Made by a program: the position numbers and the translations under genes. 64,000 nt of DNA, taken from assembly GCA_016927115.1 (NCBI GenBank), contig JAFGNH010000137.1, positions 42,926 through 106,925 on the forward strand, given 5' to 3'. This document shows positions 52,211 through 61,903 of the stretch, in pieces (the first letter of the stretch is position 1; the number at the start of each line of letters is the position of its first letter). Source of the DNA: Anaerolineales bacterium. GTDB taxonomy: Bacteria > Chloroflexota > Anaerolineae > Anaerolineales > E44-bin32. The notes beneath the pieces are model-generated. The model made no database searches, was not told the origin of the DNA, and saw only the letters and a program-made list of their open reading frames with translations.

Positions 52211-52987
52211 ATGAATTCAGTGTTGAGTATTCGTAATCTGCATGCTGCGGTCGAAGGCCGGCCGATTCTCAAAGGTGTTAATCTGGATGTAAAGCAGGGC
52301 GAAGTCCATGCCCTGATGGGGCCGAATGGAACCGGAAAATCGACTCTGGCGAAAGTGCTGCTCGGTCATCCCAGTTATGAAGTTACCGATGGTGAAGTGC
52401 TGCTCGATGGTGAAAAGATTCTCGAAATGCAACCGGATGAACGTTCCCGCAAGGGGCTTTTCCTTGCATTTCAGTATCCTGCATCTATCCCGGGCCTCAC
52501 AGTGGCGAATTTTCTGCGGTCAGCCATTAACGCTCGCCGTCGTGAGGTTGACCCGGACTACAAGGGGATCTCCATCCCGGAATTCCGAAAACTGCTGACC
52601 GAAAAAATGGATATGCTGGAAATGTCGCATGACTTTGCCGGTCGCTATCTGAATGATGGTTTTTCAGGCGGCGAAAAGAAGCGCAATGAGATACTGCAGA
52701 TGGCGATCCTTGAACCCCGCATCGCAATTCTTGATGAAACCGACTCAGGTTTGGATATCGATGCTCTGCGCATTGTTTCTGAAGGCGTGAACGCACTGCG
52801 TGGCCCCGATCTCGGGGTGCTGATAATAACGCATTATCAGCGCATTCTGAAGTATATCCAGCCGGACTTTGTTCACATACTGATGGATGGACGTATCATT
52901 CAATCGGGTGATGCCAGCCTCGCAGAGGAACTGGAAGAACGCGGCTATACCTGGGTGCGTGAACAGCAAGAGCTGGAGGTTTCCTGA
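52211..52987 (+). CDS. sufC: Fe-S cluster assembly ATPase SufC
   Basis: A 258-residue ABC-type ATPase. Walker A is [19 protein letters not shown], the Q-loop region [13 protein letters not shown], the signature [17 protein letters not shown] and Walker [17 protein letters not shown], with H-loop IITHYQRIL. The sequence SGGEKKRNE is specific for SufC. It drives the SufBCD scaffold that builds iron-sulphur clusters. ATG 52211 has GGAGG 5 bases upstream; ATG 52196 would have no such site. The stop overlaps sufB by 1 base (TGATG). Confidence 0.96.
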   Translation: MNSVLSIRNLHAAVEGRPILKGVNLDVKQGEVHALMGPNGTGKSTLAKVLLGHPSYEVTDGEVLLDGEKILEMQPDERSRKGLFLAFQYPASIPGLTVANFLRSAINARRREVDPDYKGISIPEFRKLLTEKMDMLEMSHDFAGRYLNDGFSGGEKKRNEILQMAILEPRIAILDETDSGLDIDALRIVSEGVNALRGPDLGVLIITHYQRILKYIQPDFVHILMDGRIIQSGDASLAEELEERGYTWVREQQELEVS

Positions 52988-54399
52988 TGGCTGCCACGGC
53001 TGATTTGAAAGCGCTGGATGGTATCGGCGAACAGAAGCATTCCTTCAGTAACCCTGATGTATCGGTTTTCAAGACGCAGAAAGGGTTGAATGAAGAGGTG
53101 GTTCGCCAGATTTCTGCCATGAAAAATGAGCCGCATTGGATGCTTCAGTATCGTCTTAAAGCACTTAAACATTTTCAACAGCGGCCAATTCCGACCTGGG
53201 GACCTGATCTTTCGGGTTTGAATCTGGACAACTTGTATTACTACGTGCGCCCGGCTGAACATGAAGGCAGGAGCTGGGATGATGTCCCGGATACGATCAA
53301 GGGAACCTTTGAACGACTGGGTATTCCTGAAGCCGAACGAAAATTCCTGGCCGGTGTCGGTGCCCAGTATGAATCCGAAATGGTCTATCACAATGTTCTG
53401 CAGGCATTGAAGGAACAGGGTGTGATATTCATCAGTATTGAGGAAGGGCTGAAGCAGCATCCGGATCTGTTCCGGGAATACTTCGGTAAAATTATCCCCT
53501 ATACCGATAACAAGTTCGCAGCTTTGAACAGTGCTGTGTGGTCTGGTGGATCTTTCGTTTATGTTCCACCAGGCGTACACGTGGAACTGCCGCTGCAAGC
53601 TTACTTCAGGTTGAATGTGGCTAACATAGGCCAGTTTGAGCGTACACTGATAATTGCCGATGAAGGCGCTAGTTTGCATTATGTGGAGGGGTGTACTGCT
53701 CCGACATATTCCAGTGATTCGTTCCATAGTGGGGTGATCGAAATTCTGGTGAAGAAAAATGCGCGCGTACGTTACACAACCATCCAGAACTGGTCGTTGA
53801 ACGTATACAATCTGGTGACGCAGCGTTCCATGGTGCATGAAGGTGGCACGATGGAGTGGGTGGATGCCAATCTCGGCAGTAAAGTCACAATGAAATATCC
53901 GTCCTGCTATCTGGTTGGCGAGGGTGCGCATGGTGAGATCCTGTCGATGGCATTTGCCGCGGATGGCCAGCAGCAGGATGCGGGTGGCAAAGTCATCCAT
54001 GCTGCGCCGAACACCTCAAGCAAGGTGGTTTCCAAATCCATCAGCAAAGGCGGCGGCCGCTCTTCCTACCGCGGCTTGATGAAAGTACATGAAAATGCGA
54101 CCAATGCACGCTCCAGTGTTGTCTGTGACGCACTGCTGCTTGATCCGGATTCACGCTCTGATACGTATCCCTATATTGAAATAAATGAGGAATCAGTTTC
54201 GATTGGACATGAAGCCTCGGTCAGTAAGGTTGGTGATGAGCAGATGTTCTATTTGATGAGCCGCGGATTGAGTGAAGCAGAAGCAACGACCATGATTGTC
54301 TCTGGTTTTATTGAGCCGCTGGTGAAAGAGCTTCCGATGGAATATGCCATTGAAATGAACCGGCTGATCCAGCTTCAGATGGAAGGATCGATTGGATGA
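52987..54399 (+). CDS. sufB: Fe-S cluster scaffold protein SufB
   Basis: A 470-residue SufB. Characteristic segments are [120 protein letters not shown] and [13 protein letters not shown], whose Cys and the EGCTAP Cys are candidate cluster ligands. SufB is the main scaffold of SufBC2D. Translation is coupled to sufC by a TGATG overlap. Confidence 0.97.
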   Translation: MAATADLKALDGIGEQKHSFSNPDVSVFKTQKGLNEEVVRQISAMKNEPHWMLQYRLKALKHFQQRPIPTWGPDLSGLNLDNLYYYVRPAEHEGRSWDDVPDTIKGTFERLGIPEAERKFLAGVGAQYESEMVYHNVLQALKEQGVIFISIEEGLKQHPDLFREYFGKIIPYTDNKFAALNSAVWSGGSFVYVPPGVHVELPLQAYFRLNVANIGQFERTLIIADEGASLHYVEGCTAPTYSSDSFHSGVIEILVKKNARVRYTTIQNWSLNVYNLVTQRSMVHEGGTMEWVDANLGSKVTMKYPSCYLVGEGAHGEILSMAFAADGQQQDAGGKVIHAAPNTSSKVVSKSISKGGGRSSYRGLMKVHENATNARSSVVCDALLLDPDSRSDTYPYIEINEESVSIGHEASVSKVGDEQMFYLMSRGLSEAEATTMIVSGFIEPLVKELPMEYAIEMNRLIQLQMEGSIG

Positions 54400-54459
54400 C
54401 GAGTATGTCTGGCTGAGAACAGCTGACTTGCGCTTCGTCATAGATAAAAAGGGAATTGA

Positions 54460-55836
54460 ATGCGAACAGTATCCATCTCAAAAAAAACAACTGCAGCTGA
54501 ATCAAACCAGCTGTTTGGAATAGAACAGGCAGATATTCGCCGGATTTCAGAACGATTGCAGGAAAATGAAAAACTGCGAGCTCTGCGCGACCGTGCATGG
54601 AAGGTTGTGCAGACAAAACCCAGGCCGAGTCGAACGGATGAACCATGGCGGCGAACAGATCCGGCCCGTTTCCCCTACGCTCAGGTAACCTTGGGAGAGG
54701 CAGAAGACTGGCGGCCTGATCGCCGGCTTGTGCGAGATCTGGAAGAAGCTCCCGTAGGTGGAACCCTGCTCAATCATCCCGGGCAGCCGTCACAGATCTG
54801 GCTCGATCCGGTATCACAGAGAGCAGGTGTGATCTTTACAGATTGGGCGACCGCTGTCCTGCAGCATACTGATCTGCTGCAAGAGAATCTGAATACCATC
54901 ATCCCTGTTGAGGAGGAATGGTTTTCCTCACTTACTGCGGCTGTTTCAGAAATGGGAGGCCTTCTCTATGTCCCCAAGGGTCTGCAGATTGAGCATCCAC
55001 TTCGTTCCCTGCTTTGGGCTCCCGGGACGGGCAAGGCTTTTTTCTCTCGATTCCTGGTCATTGTTGATGAGGGTGCAAGTGTTGAGTTGGAACACGAGAG
55101 TTTTTCACCAACAGAAGCAGAGGGTTCCGCTTTCCATGGTGGTGTGATTGAAGCACTCGTTCGCAGTGGCGGGAATCTTAAGATCAGCACTGTTCAAAAC
55201 TGGGGTGAGCATGTCTGGGATGTAACCCATAAACGCATCCGGGTTGAACGGGATGCGAAGGTGGAATGGAACTCGGCGGTTTTTGGAGGGCAGACTTCGA
55301 AGGATTTTTCCGATATGGATCTTGGCGGTGATGGGGCTGAGGGTTTGTGGTCCGGTATCTACTTCAGCCAGGATCAACAGCATTTTGATATAGATACTCA
55401 GCAGAATCATACGTACCCGCACACAACAAGCGACCTGCTGTATAAAGGTGCGTTGTCCGGAAAAAGTCGTACGGTCTGGCAGGGAATGATTTTTGTAGAT
55501 CATGCTGCACAACAAACAGATGGCTACCAGGCAAATCGCAACCTGATGCTCAGCAGGGAGGCGCGGGCAGATTCGATCCCGGGGCTTGAGATAAAAGCTG
55601 ATGATGTGCGCTGTACTCATGGAGCTACCGCGGGGGACGTGGATAAGGAACAACTCTACTATCTTATGTCTCGTGGTCTGCCGCGTGAAGAGGCGAAAAA
55701 ACTGGTTGTCGAGGGCTTTTTCAGCCCTGTTCTGGATAGAATCACAAATGAGACTCTTCGCTATCGCCTAAAAGGCATAATTGATGATAAGATGGAACAG
55801 TATAGGGCAAAAAGGCTAAAAACGCCCCAGCCCTGA
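54460..55836 (+). CDS. sufD: Fe-S cluster assembly protein SufD
   Basis: A 458-residue SufD/SufB-like protein. After a divergent N-terminal helical domain (about 140 residues, with EPWRRTDPARFPY) come the beta-helix segments LLYVPKGLQIEHPLRSLLWAPG, FLVIVDEGASVELEHESFSP, FHGGVIEALVRSGGNLKISTVQNWGEHVWDVTHKRIRVERDAKVEWNSAVFGG, and SRTVWQGMIFVDHAAQQTDGYQANRNLMLSREARADSIPGLEIKADDVRCTHGATAG. The conserved CTHGATAG His and Cys lie at the SufB-SufD interface in known structures. AAAGGGAATTGA precedes the ATG. It lies 60 bases after sufB. Confidence 0.94.
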   Translation: MRTVSISKKTTAAESNQLFGIEQADIRRISERLQENEKLRALRDRAWKVVQTKPRPSRTDEPWRRTDPARFPYAQVTLGEAEDWRPDRRLVRDLEEAPVGGTLLNHPGQPSQIWLDPVSQRAGVIFTDWATAVLQHTDLLQENLNTIIPVEEEWFSSLTAAVSEMGGLLYVPKGLQIEHPLRSLLWAPGTGKAFFSRFLVIVDEGASVELEHESFSPTEAEGSAFHGGVIEALVRSGGNLKISTVQNWGEHVWDVTHKRIRVERDAKVEWNSAVFGGQTSKDFSDMDLGGDGAEGLWSGIYFSQDQQHFDIDTQQNHTYPHTTSDLLYKGALSGKSRTVWQGMIFVDHAAQQTDGYQANRNLMLSREARADSIPGLEIKADDVRCTHGATAGDVDKEQLYYLMSRGLPREEAKKLVVEGFFSPVLDRITNETLRYRLKGIIDDKMEQYRAKRLKTPQP

Positions 55837-55862
55837 CGTGTATCTCATAGCGGAGCGTTATC

Positions 55863-56147
55863 ATGACCGACAGCAAACGATCTCCTTTTGCAGATGGGCC
55901 GTTCGATGAATACAGATACCAGGTAGGTGATCCGGTAGAAGTATACTGTGATCATACTCAGGGGAAGGAACGGATTCGGGATTGGCTTCGGGGGGTGGTT
56001 GTTCAAGCAGATGAAAAAATGGTAGCCGTCCAATTTCAGGAAGAAGTCTACCTGACAGATGGGTGGATGGTTCCGGACCACGTGTTATGGTGCCAGCAAA
56101 ACAGCGATCAGATCCGGGAGGCTTCCCGGAGAAAGAAGACCTCGTAA
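55863..56147 (+). CDS. hypothetical 94-residue protein inside the suf operon
   Basis: A 94-residue soluble protein with no recognised domain. It begins MTDSKRSPFADGPFDEYRYQVGDPVEVYCDHTQGKERIRDWLRGVVVQADEKMVAVQFQEEVYLTDGWMVPDHVLWCQQ. The alternating-strand pattern of YQVGDPVEVYCD...WLRGVVVQADEKMVAVQFQEEVYLTDGWMVPDHVLWC resembles a small SH3/KOW/Tudor-like barrel with two Cys. The C-terminal 17 residues are basic. It lies 26 bases after sufD and 43 bases before sufS, in the operon and coding strand, so a role linked to iron-sulphur assembly is possible but unproven. The start ATG has AGCGG as a weak ribosome-binding site. Confidence 0.65.
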   Translation: MTDSKRSPFADGPFDEYRYQVGDPVEVYCDHTQGKERIRDWLRGVVVQADEKMVAVQFQEEVYLTDGWMVPDHVLWCQQNSDQIREASRRKKTS

Positions 56148-56190
56148 CAGGTCAGCCGTCCGTCTTTCCCACATAATTTTGGAGTGATTA

Positions 56191-57426
56191 GTGCCAGTAA
56201 AATCAACAAGCTGGTTATCGATACGCAATGATTTCCCCATATTGCAGCGGAAATTGGATTCCGGAGTTCCAATCGTGTATCTGGATTCTGGAGCGACATC
56301 CCTGCGGCCGACGGCCGTGCAAACTGCAATGGAGGGTTACTACAACCAGTACAATGCCAACATTCATCGTGGCATTTATCGCTATGCAGAAGAAGCGACA
56401 GCTGCCTATGAGGGAGCACGTGCTCGAGTAGCATCATTTCTCAACGCACCTTCACCACGGTCAATCATTTTTACCCGCAACACAACGGAAAGTGTGAACC
56501 TGGTAGCGTATAGTTATGGAAGGACTTTTCTCCAGCCAGGCGATGTCATCTTATGCACAGAGATGGAGCACCACGCCAATATGGTCCCCTGGCAGGTCCT
56601 GGCAAAAGACAGAAGCCTGCGCCTTGAGTATGTACCTGTCCAGCAAGATGGCCAGTTGGACCAGAACCGTTTTCATGAACTGCTTGGGCTTAACCCGAAG
56701 CTGTTTGCTGTTACATATATGTCCAATGTTCTGGGCACGATCAATCCGCTTGAGAAGATGATTGAGGATGCTCACCAGGTGGGAGCGCTGGTGTTGGTTG
56801 ACGCTGCCCAATCCGCCGCCCACATGTCTCTGGATCTGCAGAAGTTAAAGCCGGATTTCCTGGCATTCTCCGCTCATAAAATGTGCGGGCCGACCGGAAT
56901 CGGGGTGCTTTATGGTCGCGAGGATCTGCTAGAAGCCATGCCGCCATTCCTGACCGGTGGTGATATGATCAAGGAAGTCCACCTGCGTAGTTTTACAATC
57001 AATGATCTGCCCCATAAATTCGAGGCAGGAACTCCTGCGATTGCGGAAGCAATCGGCTTTGGAGCTGCATTGGACTATCTTGAAGCGCTTGGTATGGAAG
57101 CCATCCATGATCATGAGATGGCACTGACGGCCTACGCACTTGGTATGGTGGAATCAATACCGGGTATGCGAGTCCTCGGACCAGGAATCGAAGACCGTGG
57201 TGGGCTTCTTGCTTTTACAATGGATGATGCACACCCCCATGATGTCGCCCAGATCCTGGATGGGGAAGGGGTGGCTGTAAGGGCGGGGCACCACTGTGCG
57301 ATGCCGATTCACGAAAAATTTCGTATACCGGCTTCCACACGGGCTTCTTTTTACATGTATAACACGAGAGAAGATGTGGAAAGGCTGTTTCTGGGCCTGA
57401 AGAAGGTTCAGAAGCTGTTTGGATAG
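56191..57426 (+). CDS. sufS: cysteine desulfurase SufS
   Basis: A 411-residue group II cysteine desulfurase. Conserved segments are YLDSGATSLRP, NANIHRGIYRYAEEATAAYEGAR, IIFTRNTTESVNLVAYSYG, TEMEHHANMVPW, LVDAAQSAAHMSLDLQ, DFLAFSAHKMCGPTGIGVLYG with the PLP Lys, FEAGTPAIAEAIGFGAALDYLE, and the active-site Cys in VRAGHHCAMPIHEKF. It releases sulphur from cysteine for transfer to SufU and SufB. The start is GTG 56191 (MPVKSTSWL) with GGAGTGATTA upstream. Confidence 0.96.
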   Translation: MPVKSTSWLSIRNDFPILQRKLDSGVPIVYLDSGATSLRPTAVQTAMEGYYNQYNANIHRGIYRYAEEATAAYEGARARVASFLNAPSPRSIIFTRNTTESVNLVAYSYGRTFLQPGDVILCTEMEHHANMVPWQVLAKDRSLRLEYVPVQQDGQLDQNRFHELLGLNPKLFAVTYMSNVLGTINPLEKMIEDAHQVGALVLVDAAQSAAHMSLDLQKLKPDFLAFSAHKMCGPTGIGVLYGREDLLEAMPPFLTGGDMIKEVHLRSFTINDLPHKFEAGTPAIAEAIGFGAALDYLEALGMEAIHDHEMALTAYALGMVESIPGMRVLGPGIEDRGGLLAFTMDDAHPHDVAQILDGEGVAVRAGHHCAMPIHEKFRIPASTRASFYMYNTREDVERLFLGLKKVQKLFG

Positions 57427-57435
57427 AGAGTAGAT

Positions 57436-57828
57436 ATGGATGATCTTTATAGGGCAGTCATTGTTGACAGGTATAAACATCCCCGTATGAAACAGACCCT
57501 TCAATCATACGATTTTCATTACGAGGATCACAATCCTCTTTGTGGAGATCAGATGGTCGTCTATTTAAAAATGGATGAATCCGGTACGATAACCGATGCT
57601 GGTTTTGAAGGTGAGGGTTGTGCCATATCCCAGGCTTCTGCCGATCTGCTGTTAGAGAGTCTGATCGGGAAAACTGTAGAAGATGTCAAAGGTATCACCA
57701 AGGATGATATTCTCGATATGCTTGGTATTGAATTGGGCCCGGTCAGGTTGAAATGTGCGCTTCTTTCCTTAAAAGTGACCAAAGCAGCTATCTATGGGTT
57801 GGATTCACTTGAAGAGGAACTGCATTAA
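57436..57828 (+). CDS. sufU: Fe-S assembly sulphurtransferase scaffold SufU
   Basis: A 130-residue SufU/IscU-like protein. The three conserved cysteines are in DHNPLCGDQMVVYL, FEGEGCAISQASADLLLE and LGPVRLKCALLSLKV, with Asp in LCGD, the zinc-binding set of SufU. A SufU-type insertion between the second and third Cys (ITKDDILDMLGIELGP) distinguishes it from IscU. In Bacillus, SufU receives persulfide sulphur from SufS. It starts 9 bases after the sufS stop. Confidence 0.94.
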   Translation: MDDLYRAVIVDRYKHPRMKQTLQSYDFHYEDHNPLCGDQMVVYLKMDESGTITDAGFEGEGCAISQASADLLLESLIGKTVEDVKGITKDDILDMLGIELGPVRLKCALLSLKVTKAAIYGLDSLEEELH

Positions 57829-57902
57829 CACCTGCGGATTCCCGGATTCACAAAGCAGATCTGCAGTGTTTAACAACAGAAGAGGGTTGATGGAAGCAGG
57901 CT

Positions 57903-58217
57903 ATGGTTGAGTTTGTGGAAATCGGCAAAGAAGCGGAATTGAGAGCCGAGGAGCGCGTTTTAATACAGATTGAAGACAGAGAAATACTCCTTATTCAGCA
58001 TGAAGGTGATTTCTATGCTCTTGCCAATCTGTGTTCCCATGATGGGGAAGCCCTTGGAGATGCGGATGTTGAGGATGGGGAGATCATTTGTCCACGTCAT
58101 GGCGCGCGTTTTAATCTCAGCAGTGGAGCGGCCACAGGGCTGCCGGCAGTTGTAGGCGTGCCTGTATATCAGGTGAAAATCGAGGATGGTGCGGTTTTCC
58201 TGGGCATCTCTTACTGA
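57903..58217 (+). CDS. Rieske-type [2Fe-2S] ferredoxin
   Basis: A 104-residue single-domain Rieske protein. The cluster motifs are CSHDGEALGDADVEDG (C-x-H) and IICPRHGARFNLSSG (C-x2-H), preceded by DREILLIQHEGDFYALANL. It has no membrane anchor or dioxygenase domain, and resembles the small Rieske proteins found at the end of suf operons and in aromatic dioxygenase systems. It lies 74 bases after sufU. An electron-transfer role in cluster assembly is plausible but inferred from position only. Confidence 0.88.
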   Translation: MVEFVEIGKEAELRAEERVLIQIEDREILLIQHEGDFYALANLCSHDGEALGDADVEDGEIICPRHGARFNLSSGAATGLPAVVGVPVYQVKIEDGAVFLGISY

Positions 58218-58317
58218 TCAACAGTTTTTACAGCCAGGGTTTGTCTGTGAGTTCCAGCATTAATCCGTGAAATACTGACAGCGGAGATGTTTTAATGTAT
58301 CATTAGTCGTGGTTTCC

Positions 58318-58338
58318 GCCGTGACCTCAAATCACGGC
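58318..58338 (+). promoter_or_regulatory. hairpin upstream of ppdK
   Basis: GCCGTGA (58318-58324) pairs with TCACGGC (58332-58338) around CCTCAAA, 52 bases before the ppdK start. No T run follows. It may be a leader structure; it could also close the suf operon transcript. Confidence 0.35.
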
Positions 58339-58390
58339 GTGAGTGTTGTATAAAGACAATGTAATCTTAACGTGGGAGGAGATAACCCCG

Positions 58391-61126
58391 ATGACAAAGC
58401 AATGGGTTTACAGATTTGATGAAGTAGAAGCTGCAGAGAAGGCAACAGGTTCCTGGGAGGGAGTCCGGAGCCTTCTTGGAGGGAAAGGCGCAAACCTGGG
58501 AGACATGACGCGTATTGGTGCGCCTGTTCCGCCGGGATTCACCATTTCCACAGAAGCCTGTAATGCATACCTTGCTGCCGGCAATACCTTTCCTGAAGGA
58601 ATGTGGGAGCAGGCATTGGAGGCCTTGAAGGATACGGAGAAAAAAACCGGAAAGAAATTCGGTGATGCCGGAAATCCTCTGCTGGTTTCCTGCAGATCCG
58701 GCGCTAAATTCTCCATGCCGGGCATGATGGACACGGTGCTTAATCTGGGTTTGAATGATGAGACAGCTTTGGGGATGATAAAGCTGACAAATGATGACCG
58801 ATTTGTCTATGATTCATACCGCCGCCTGATTTCAATGTTTGGATCCGTTGTCCTTGGTATTGATGATGAAGCATTTGAAGCACCTCTGGACGATTATAAG
58901 GAAGCAAAAGGAATTAAAGCGGATACCGATCTTTCTGCGGAAGATTGGAAAGCACTGGTAGAGACATTCAAGAAAGTTATTTTGAAGCACAAGGGCTTTG
59001 AATTCCCGCAGGATCCCCTCGAGCAGCTGCGCATGGCGACGGAAGCGGTATTCAGTTCCTGGAATGGGAAACGAGCCATTGACTACCGACGGGCAGCGAA
59101 TATCAGTGATGACCTTGGAACAGCTGTCAGTATTGTAACGATGGTGTTCGGTAACATGGGTTCATCCTCCGGTACAGGCGTAGCATTTACACGAAATCCT
59201 GCCACAGGCGAAAGCAAACTGTATGGTGAGTATCTGTTGAACGCACAGGGTGAGGATGTGGTTGCTGGTATTCGCAACACATCGAAGATCACTGAGATGC
59301 AAAATGAACTGCCTGAAGCGTACCAGCAGTTCCTCGATATTGTTGCCAGGCTCGAGAAGCACTATCGTGAAATGCAGGATGTGGAATTCACAATAGAACG
59401 CGGTAAATTGTGGATGCTGCAGACGCGTAACGGAAAACGGACTGCTGCAGCAGCGGTGAAGATTGCTGTTGACATGGTGGAAGAAGGGCTGATCTCGAAG
59501 GAAGAGGCAGTGCGCCGTGTGGAAACCTCTCAGGTGGATACACTTCTTCACCCGCAGTTTGATCTGGAAGCCCAGGAAGAAGCGCGCAGCGGCGGCAGGG
59601 TTTTCGCCACCGGCGTAAATGCTTCCCCAGGTGCTGCGGTTGGCCAGATTTATTTCGATGCTGATACGGCAGAAGCGAAAGCCAAGGAAGAGAAGCAGGA
59701 AGTGATCATGGTTCGCCCATTCACCAAGCCGGATGATGTTCACGGCATGCTTGCCGCCAATGGTATTGTCACCAGCGAGGGTGGTGCCACAAGCCATGCA
59801 GCTGTGGTAGCCCGCCAGTTTGGTGTCCCCTGTATTGTGGGCGCATCGGAAATCAAGATCGATCTCTCCGTTCGCTCGATGACAGCGGGAGGAGTAGTTG
59901 CAAAAGAGGGAGACTGGATTTCTGTAAACGGCACCACCGGTGAAGTTTTCCTGGGGCAGATCCCCACCCGGACTCCGGAATTTGAAGAACAAAAAGAACT
60001 GTTGACCATTCTGCAGTGGGCTGATGAGATTGCTGCACGAAAAGATGTCCGTAGTGGACCGGAAGGATTTCCGACCCGCGGCCTGATGGTATGGGCAAAT
60101 GCGGACTATCCGGCAGATGCCAGACGGGCACGCCAGTACGGCGCCCGGGGCATCGGGCTGTGCCGCACTGAGCACATGTTTTTCGAGCAGGTGCGCCTGC
60201 CGATTGTTCAGCGTATGATCCTTGCTGACACGTCTGAAGAGCGCACTGAAGCATTGAACGAGCTGCTCCCGTACCAGCGAGCCGACTTTGCCGGCCTCTT
60301 TGAAGCCATGGATGGGCTGCCGGTTATTGTCCGTCTGATTGATCCGCCGCTGCATGAATTTCTGCCTGAACTTGAGTCACTGGTTGAAGAAGTGGCTACC
60401 ATGAAGGCGACCGGCAAGACAGAAGGTCTTGCTGAAAAGGAAGACATGCTGCGCAACGTTCGTTCGATGCATGAATCCAACCCGATGATGGGGCTGCGTG
60501 GTGTGCGCCTCAGCATTGTCATGCCCGAAATTGTTACCATGCAGGTGCGGGCTATTTTTGAAGCGGCTGCGGATGTCACTCTGAAGGGTATCCACGCCAA
60601 GCCCGAGGTGATGATCCCGCTGACAGGCCACATTAATGAGTTGAACTGGATTCAGCCGCGGCTGGAGAAGATTGCAAAAGCGGTGATGGCTGAGAAGAAG
60701 GTTGAATTCCCTTATAAATTCGGTACCATGATTGAAATCCCGCGAGCGGCGCTAACAGCTGGCGAGATTGCTTCCGTTGCTGAATTCTTCTCCTATGGAA
60801 CAAACGATCTTACACAGATGACGTTTGGATACAGTCGTGATGATGCGGAACGCAATTTCCTGCTCACCTACGTGGAGCAGGGCATACTACCCCGTAATCC
60901 CTTCCAGTCGATCGATGCTGATGGCGTCGGCCGTCTGATGGAAATGGGTGCACGCGAAGGCCGAGTAACCCGCCCTGCGTTGGAAGTGGGTATCTGCGGT
61001 GAGCATGGCGGTGATCCGGATTCAATCAAACTTTGCCATGCATATGGTTTAAACTATGTGAGCTGCTCACCATTCCGTGTACCGGTGGCGCGACTTGCAG
61101 CTGCACATGCGGCTCTGGGTATCTGA
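58391..61126 (+). CDS. ppdK: pyruvate phosphate dikinase
   Basis: A 911-residue PPDK, which interconverts pyruvate, ATP and phosphate with PEP, AMP and pyrophosphate. The N-terminal nucleotide domain has LLGGKGANLGDMTRIGAPVPPGFTIST, SCRSGAKFSMPGMMDTVLNLG and SSGTGVAFTRNPATGE; the phosphohistidine domain is VTSEGGATSHAAVVARQFGVPCIVG with the catalytic His; the C-terminal PEP/pyruvate barrel has GARGIGLCRTEHMFF, MMGLRGVRL, IEIPRAALTAGEIA and FSYGTNDLTQMTFGYSRDDA, and ends with EVGICGEHGGDP. ATG 58391 has GGGAGGAGAT upstream. The same gene pattern is usual in anaerobes that use PPi-linked glycolysis. A terminator follows. Confidence 0.97.
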   Translation: MTKQWVYRFDEVEAAEKATGSWEGVRSLLGGKGANLGDMTRIGAPVPPGFTISTEACNAYLAAGNTFPEGMWEQALEALKDTEKKTGKKFGDAGNPLLVSCRSGAKFSMPGMMDTVLNLGLNDETALGMIKLTNDDRFVYDSYRRLISMFGSVVLGIDDEAFEAPLDDYKEAKGIKADTDLSAEDWKALVETFKKVILKHKGFEFPQDPLEQLRMATEAVFSSWNGKRAIDYRRAANISDDLGTAVSIVTMVFGNMGSSSGTGVAFTRNPATGESKLYGEYLLNAQGEDVVAGIRNTSKITEMQNELPEAYQQFLDIVARLEKHYREMQDVEFTIERGKLWMLQTRNGKRTAAAAVKIAVDMVEEGLISKEEAVRRVETSQVDTLLHPQFDLEAQEEARSGGRVFATGVNASPGAAVGQIYFDADTAEAKAKEEKQEVIMVRPFTKPDDVHGMLAANGIVTSEGGATSHAAVVARQFGVPCIVGASEIKIDLSVRSMTAGGVVAKEGDWISVNGTTGEVFLGQIPTRTPEFEEQKELLTILQWADEIAARKDVRSGPEGFPTRGLMVWANADYPADARRARQYGARGIGLCRTEHMFFEQVRLPIVQRMILADTSEERTEALNELLPYQRADFAGLFEAMDGLPVIVRLIDPPLHEFLPELESLVEEVATMKATGKTEGLAEKEDMLRNVRSMHESNPMMGLRGVRLSIVMPEIVTMQVRAIFEAAADVTLKGIHAKPEVMIPLTGHINELNWIQPRLEKIAKAVMAEKKVEFPYKFGTMIEIPRAALTAGEIASVAEFFSYGTNDLTQMTFGYSRDDAERNFLLTYVEQGILPRNPFQSIDADGVGRLMEMGAREGRVTRPALEVGICGEHGGDPDSIKLCHAYGLNYVSCSPFRVPVARLAAAHAALGI

Positions 61127-61152
61127 TCCCGGGTACTACCTGTATATGAAGA

Positions 61153-61184
61153 AGAGGGGCTGCTATTCACACAGCCCCTCTTTT
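61153..61184 (+). terminator. terminator of ppdK
   Basis: AGAGGGGCTG (61153-61162) pairs with CAGCCCCTCT (61172-61181), followed by TTTT. Ten base pairs, GC-rich. Confidence 0.9.
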
Positions 61185-61213
61185 GTTTCAATAGAGAATG
61201 AAGGGGTTGAGAA

Positions 61214-61903
61214 TCAAGCAATCGTAGTCAGGAATTTTTCCACCATCTCACGGACGTCACTGGTAGTTGAGATGCCCGCCCAGGGATCCCCCGGTTCCAC
61301 CAGGTTCGCCACAACAATATTTGCGCCGTTGAAGACAGCGCTGCGAGCTTCTCGCACAGTGACACCGCCGGCAGCAGAAATCAGGGTTGGGTATTTACTC
61401 CGGATGCGATTTACGTGTTTATACTGGATGACCTTCCCAAAGGTGGATTCCTCATCACGTCCCCTATGGAGCACGATCACATCCGAAGGCTTGTTCAGCT
61501 GGCGGAGTGAGGTTAGTGGATCGTCGACGCTGAGCATGTCGATCATGGAAACGATACCCAGATTGGCACATGTTTCGATAAAGAGATCCAGGGTTTCTTT
61601 CGAGGAGTTTCCCAGCGCTGTTGCTGCGCTGGCGCCCGCGGTACGAACCATCTGTACCTCATCAACCGCGCCATCTGTTGTTTTCAGGTCAGCAACAATA
61701 AAGCCTGACCAGCGGCTGCGAATAGCTTCAATCCCTCCCATTCCCTCACGTTTAATGAAGGGAGTACCTGCTTCGATAAAAATTCGCGGGTGGGAGGGTA
61801 TCGAAGAGAGTATCCGCAGAGTCATTGACAAGTCATAGTTAAAGGCGATTTGCAAGTAGCGGTTTTTGTTATCCAGCATCTTAGATCCTGCAGCGAGTCT
61901 CAT
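61214..61903 (-). CDS. OMP-decarboxylase-superfamily barrel protein (HPS/KGPDC-like)
   Basis: A 229-residue TIM-barrel protein. IVADLKTTDG (residues about 69-78) matches the Asp-Lys-x-x-Asp metal motif of the OMPDC superfamily, as in 3-hexulose-6-phosphate synthase and 3-keto-L-gulonate-6-phosphate decarboxylase; the usual preceding IEAGTPFIKREG matches VEVGTPLI. Phosphate-binding segments are LISAAGGVT and NGANIVVANLV. The substrate cannot be assigned; a partner isomerase (PHI) is not present here. It overlaps the slipin gene by 4 bases (ATGA) and is its only downstream neighbour, which is an unusual pairing. A 3' terminator on the plus strand from ppdK closes the convergent side. Confidence 0.82.
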   Translation of the reverse strand: MRLAAGSKMLDNKNRYLQIAFNYDLSMTLRILSSIPSHPRIFIEAGTPFIKREGMGGIEAIRSRWSGFIVADLKTTDGAVDEVQMVRTAGASAATALGNSSKETLDLFIETCANLGIVSMIDMLSVDDPLTSLRQLNKPSDVIVLHRGRDEESTFGKVIQYKHVNRIRSKYPTLISAAGGVTVREARSAVFNGANIVVANLVEPGDPWAGISTTSDVREMVEKFLTTIA

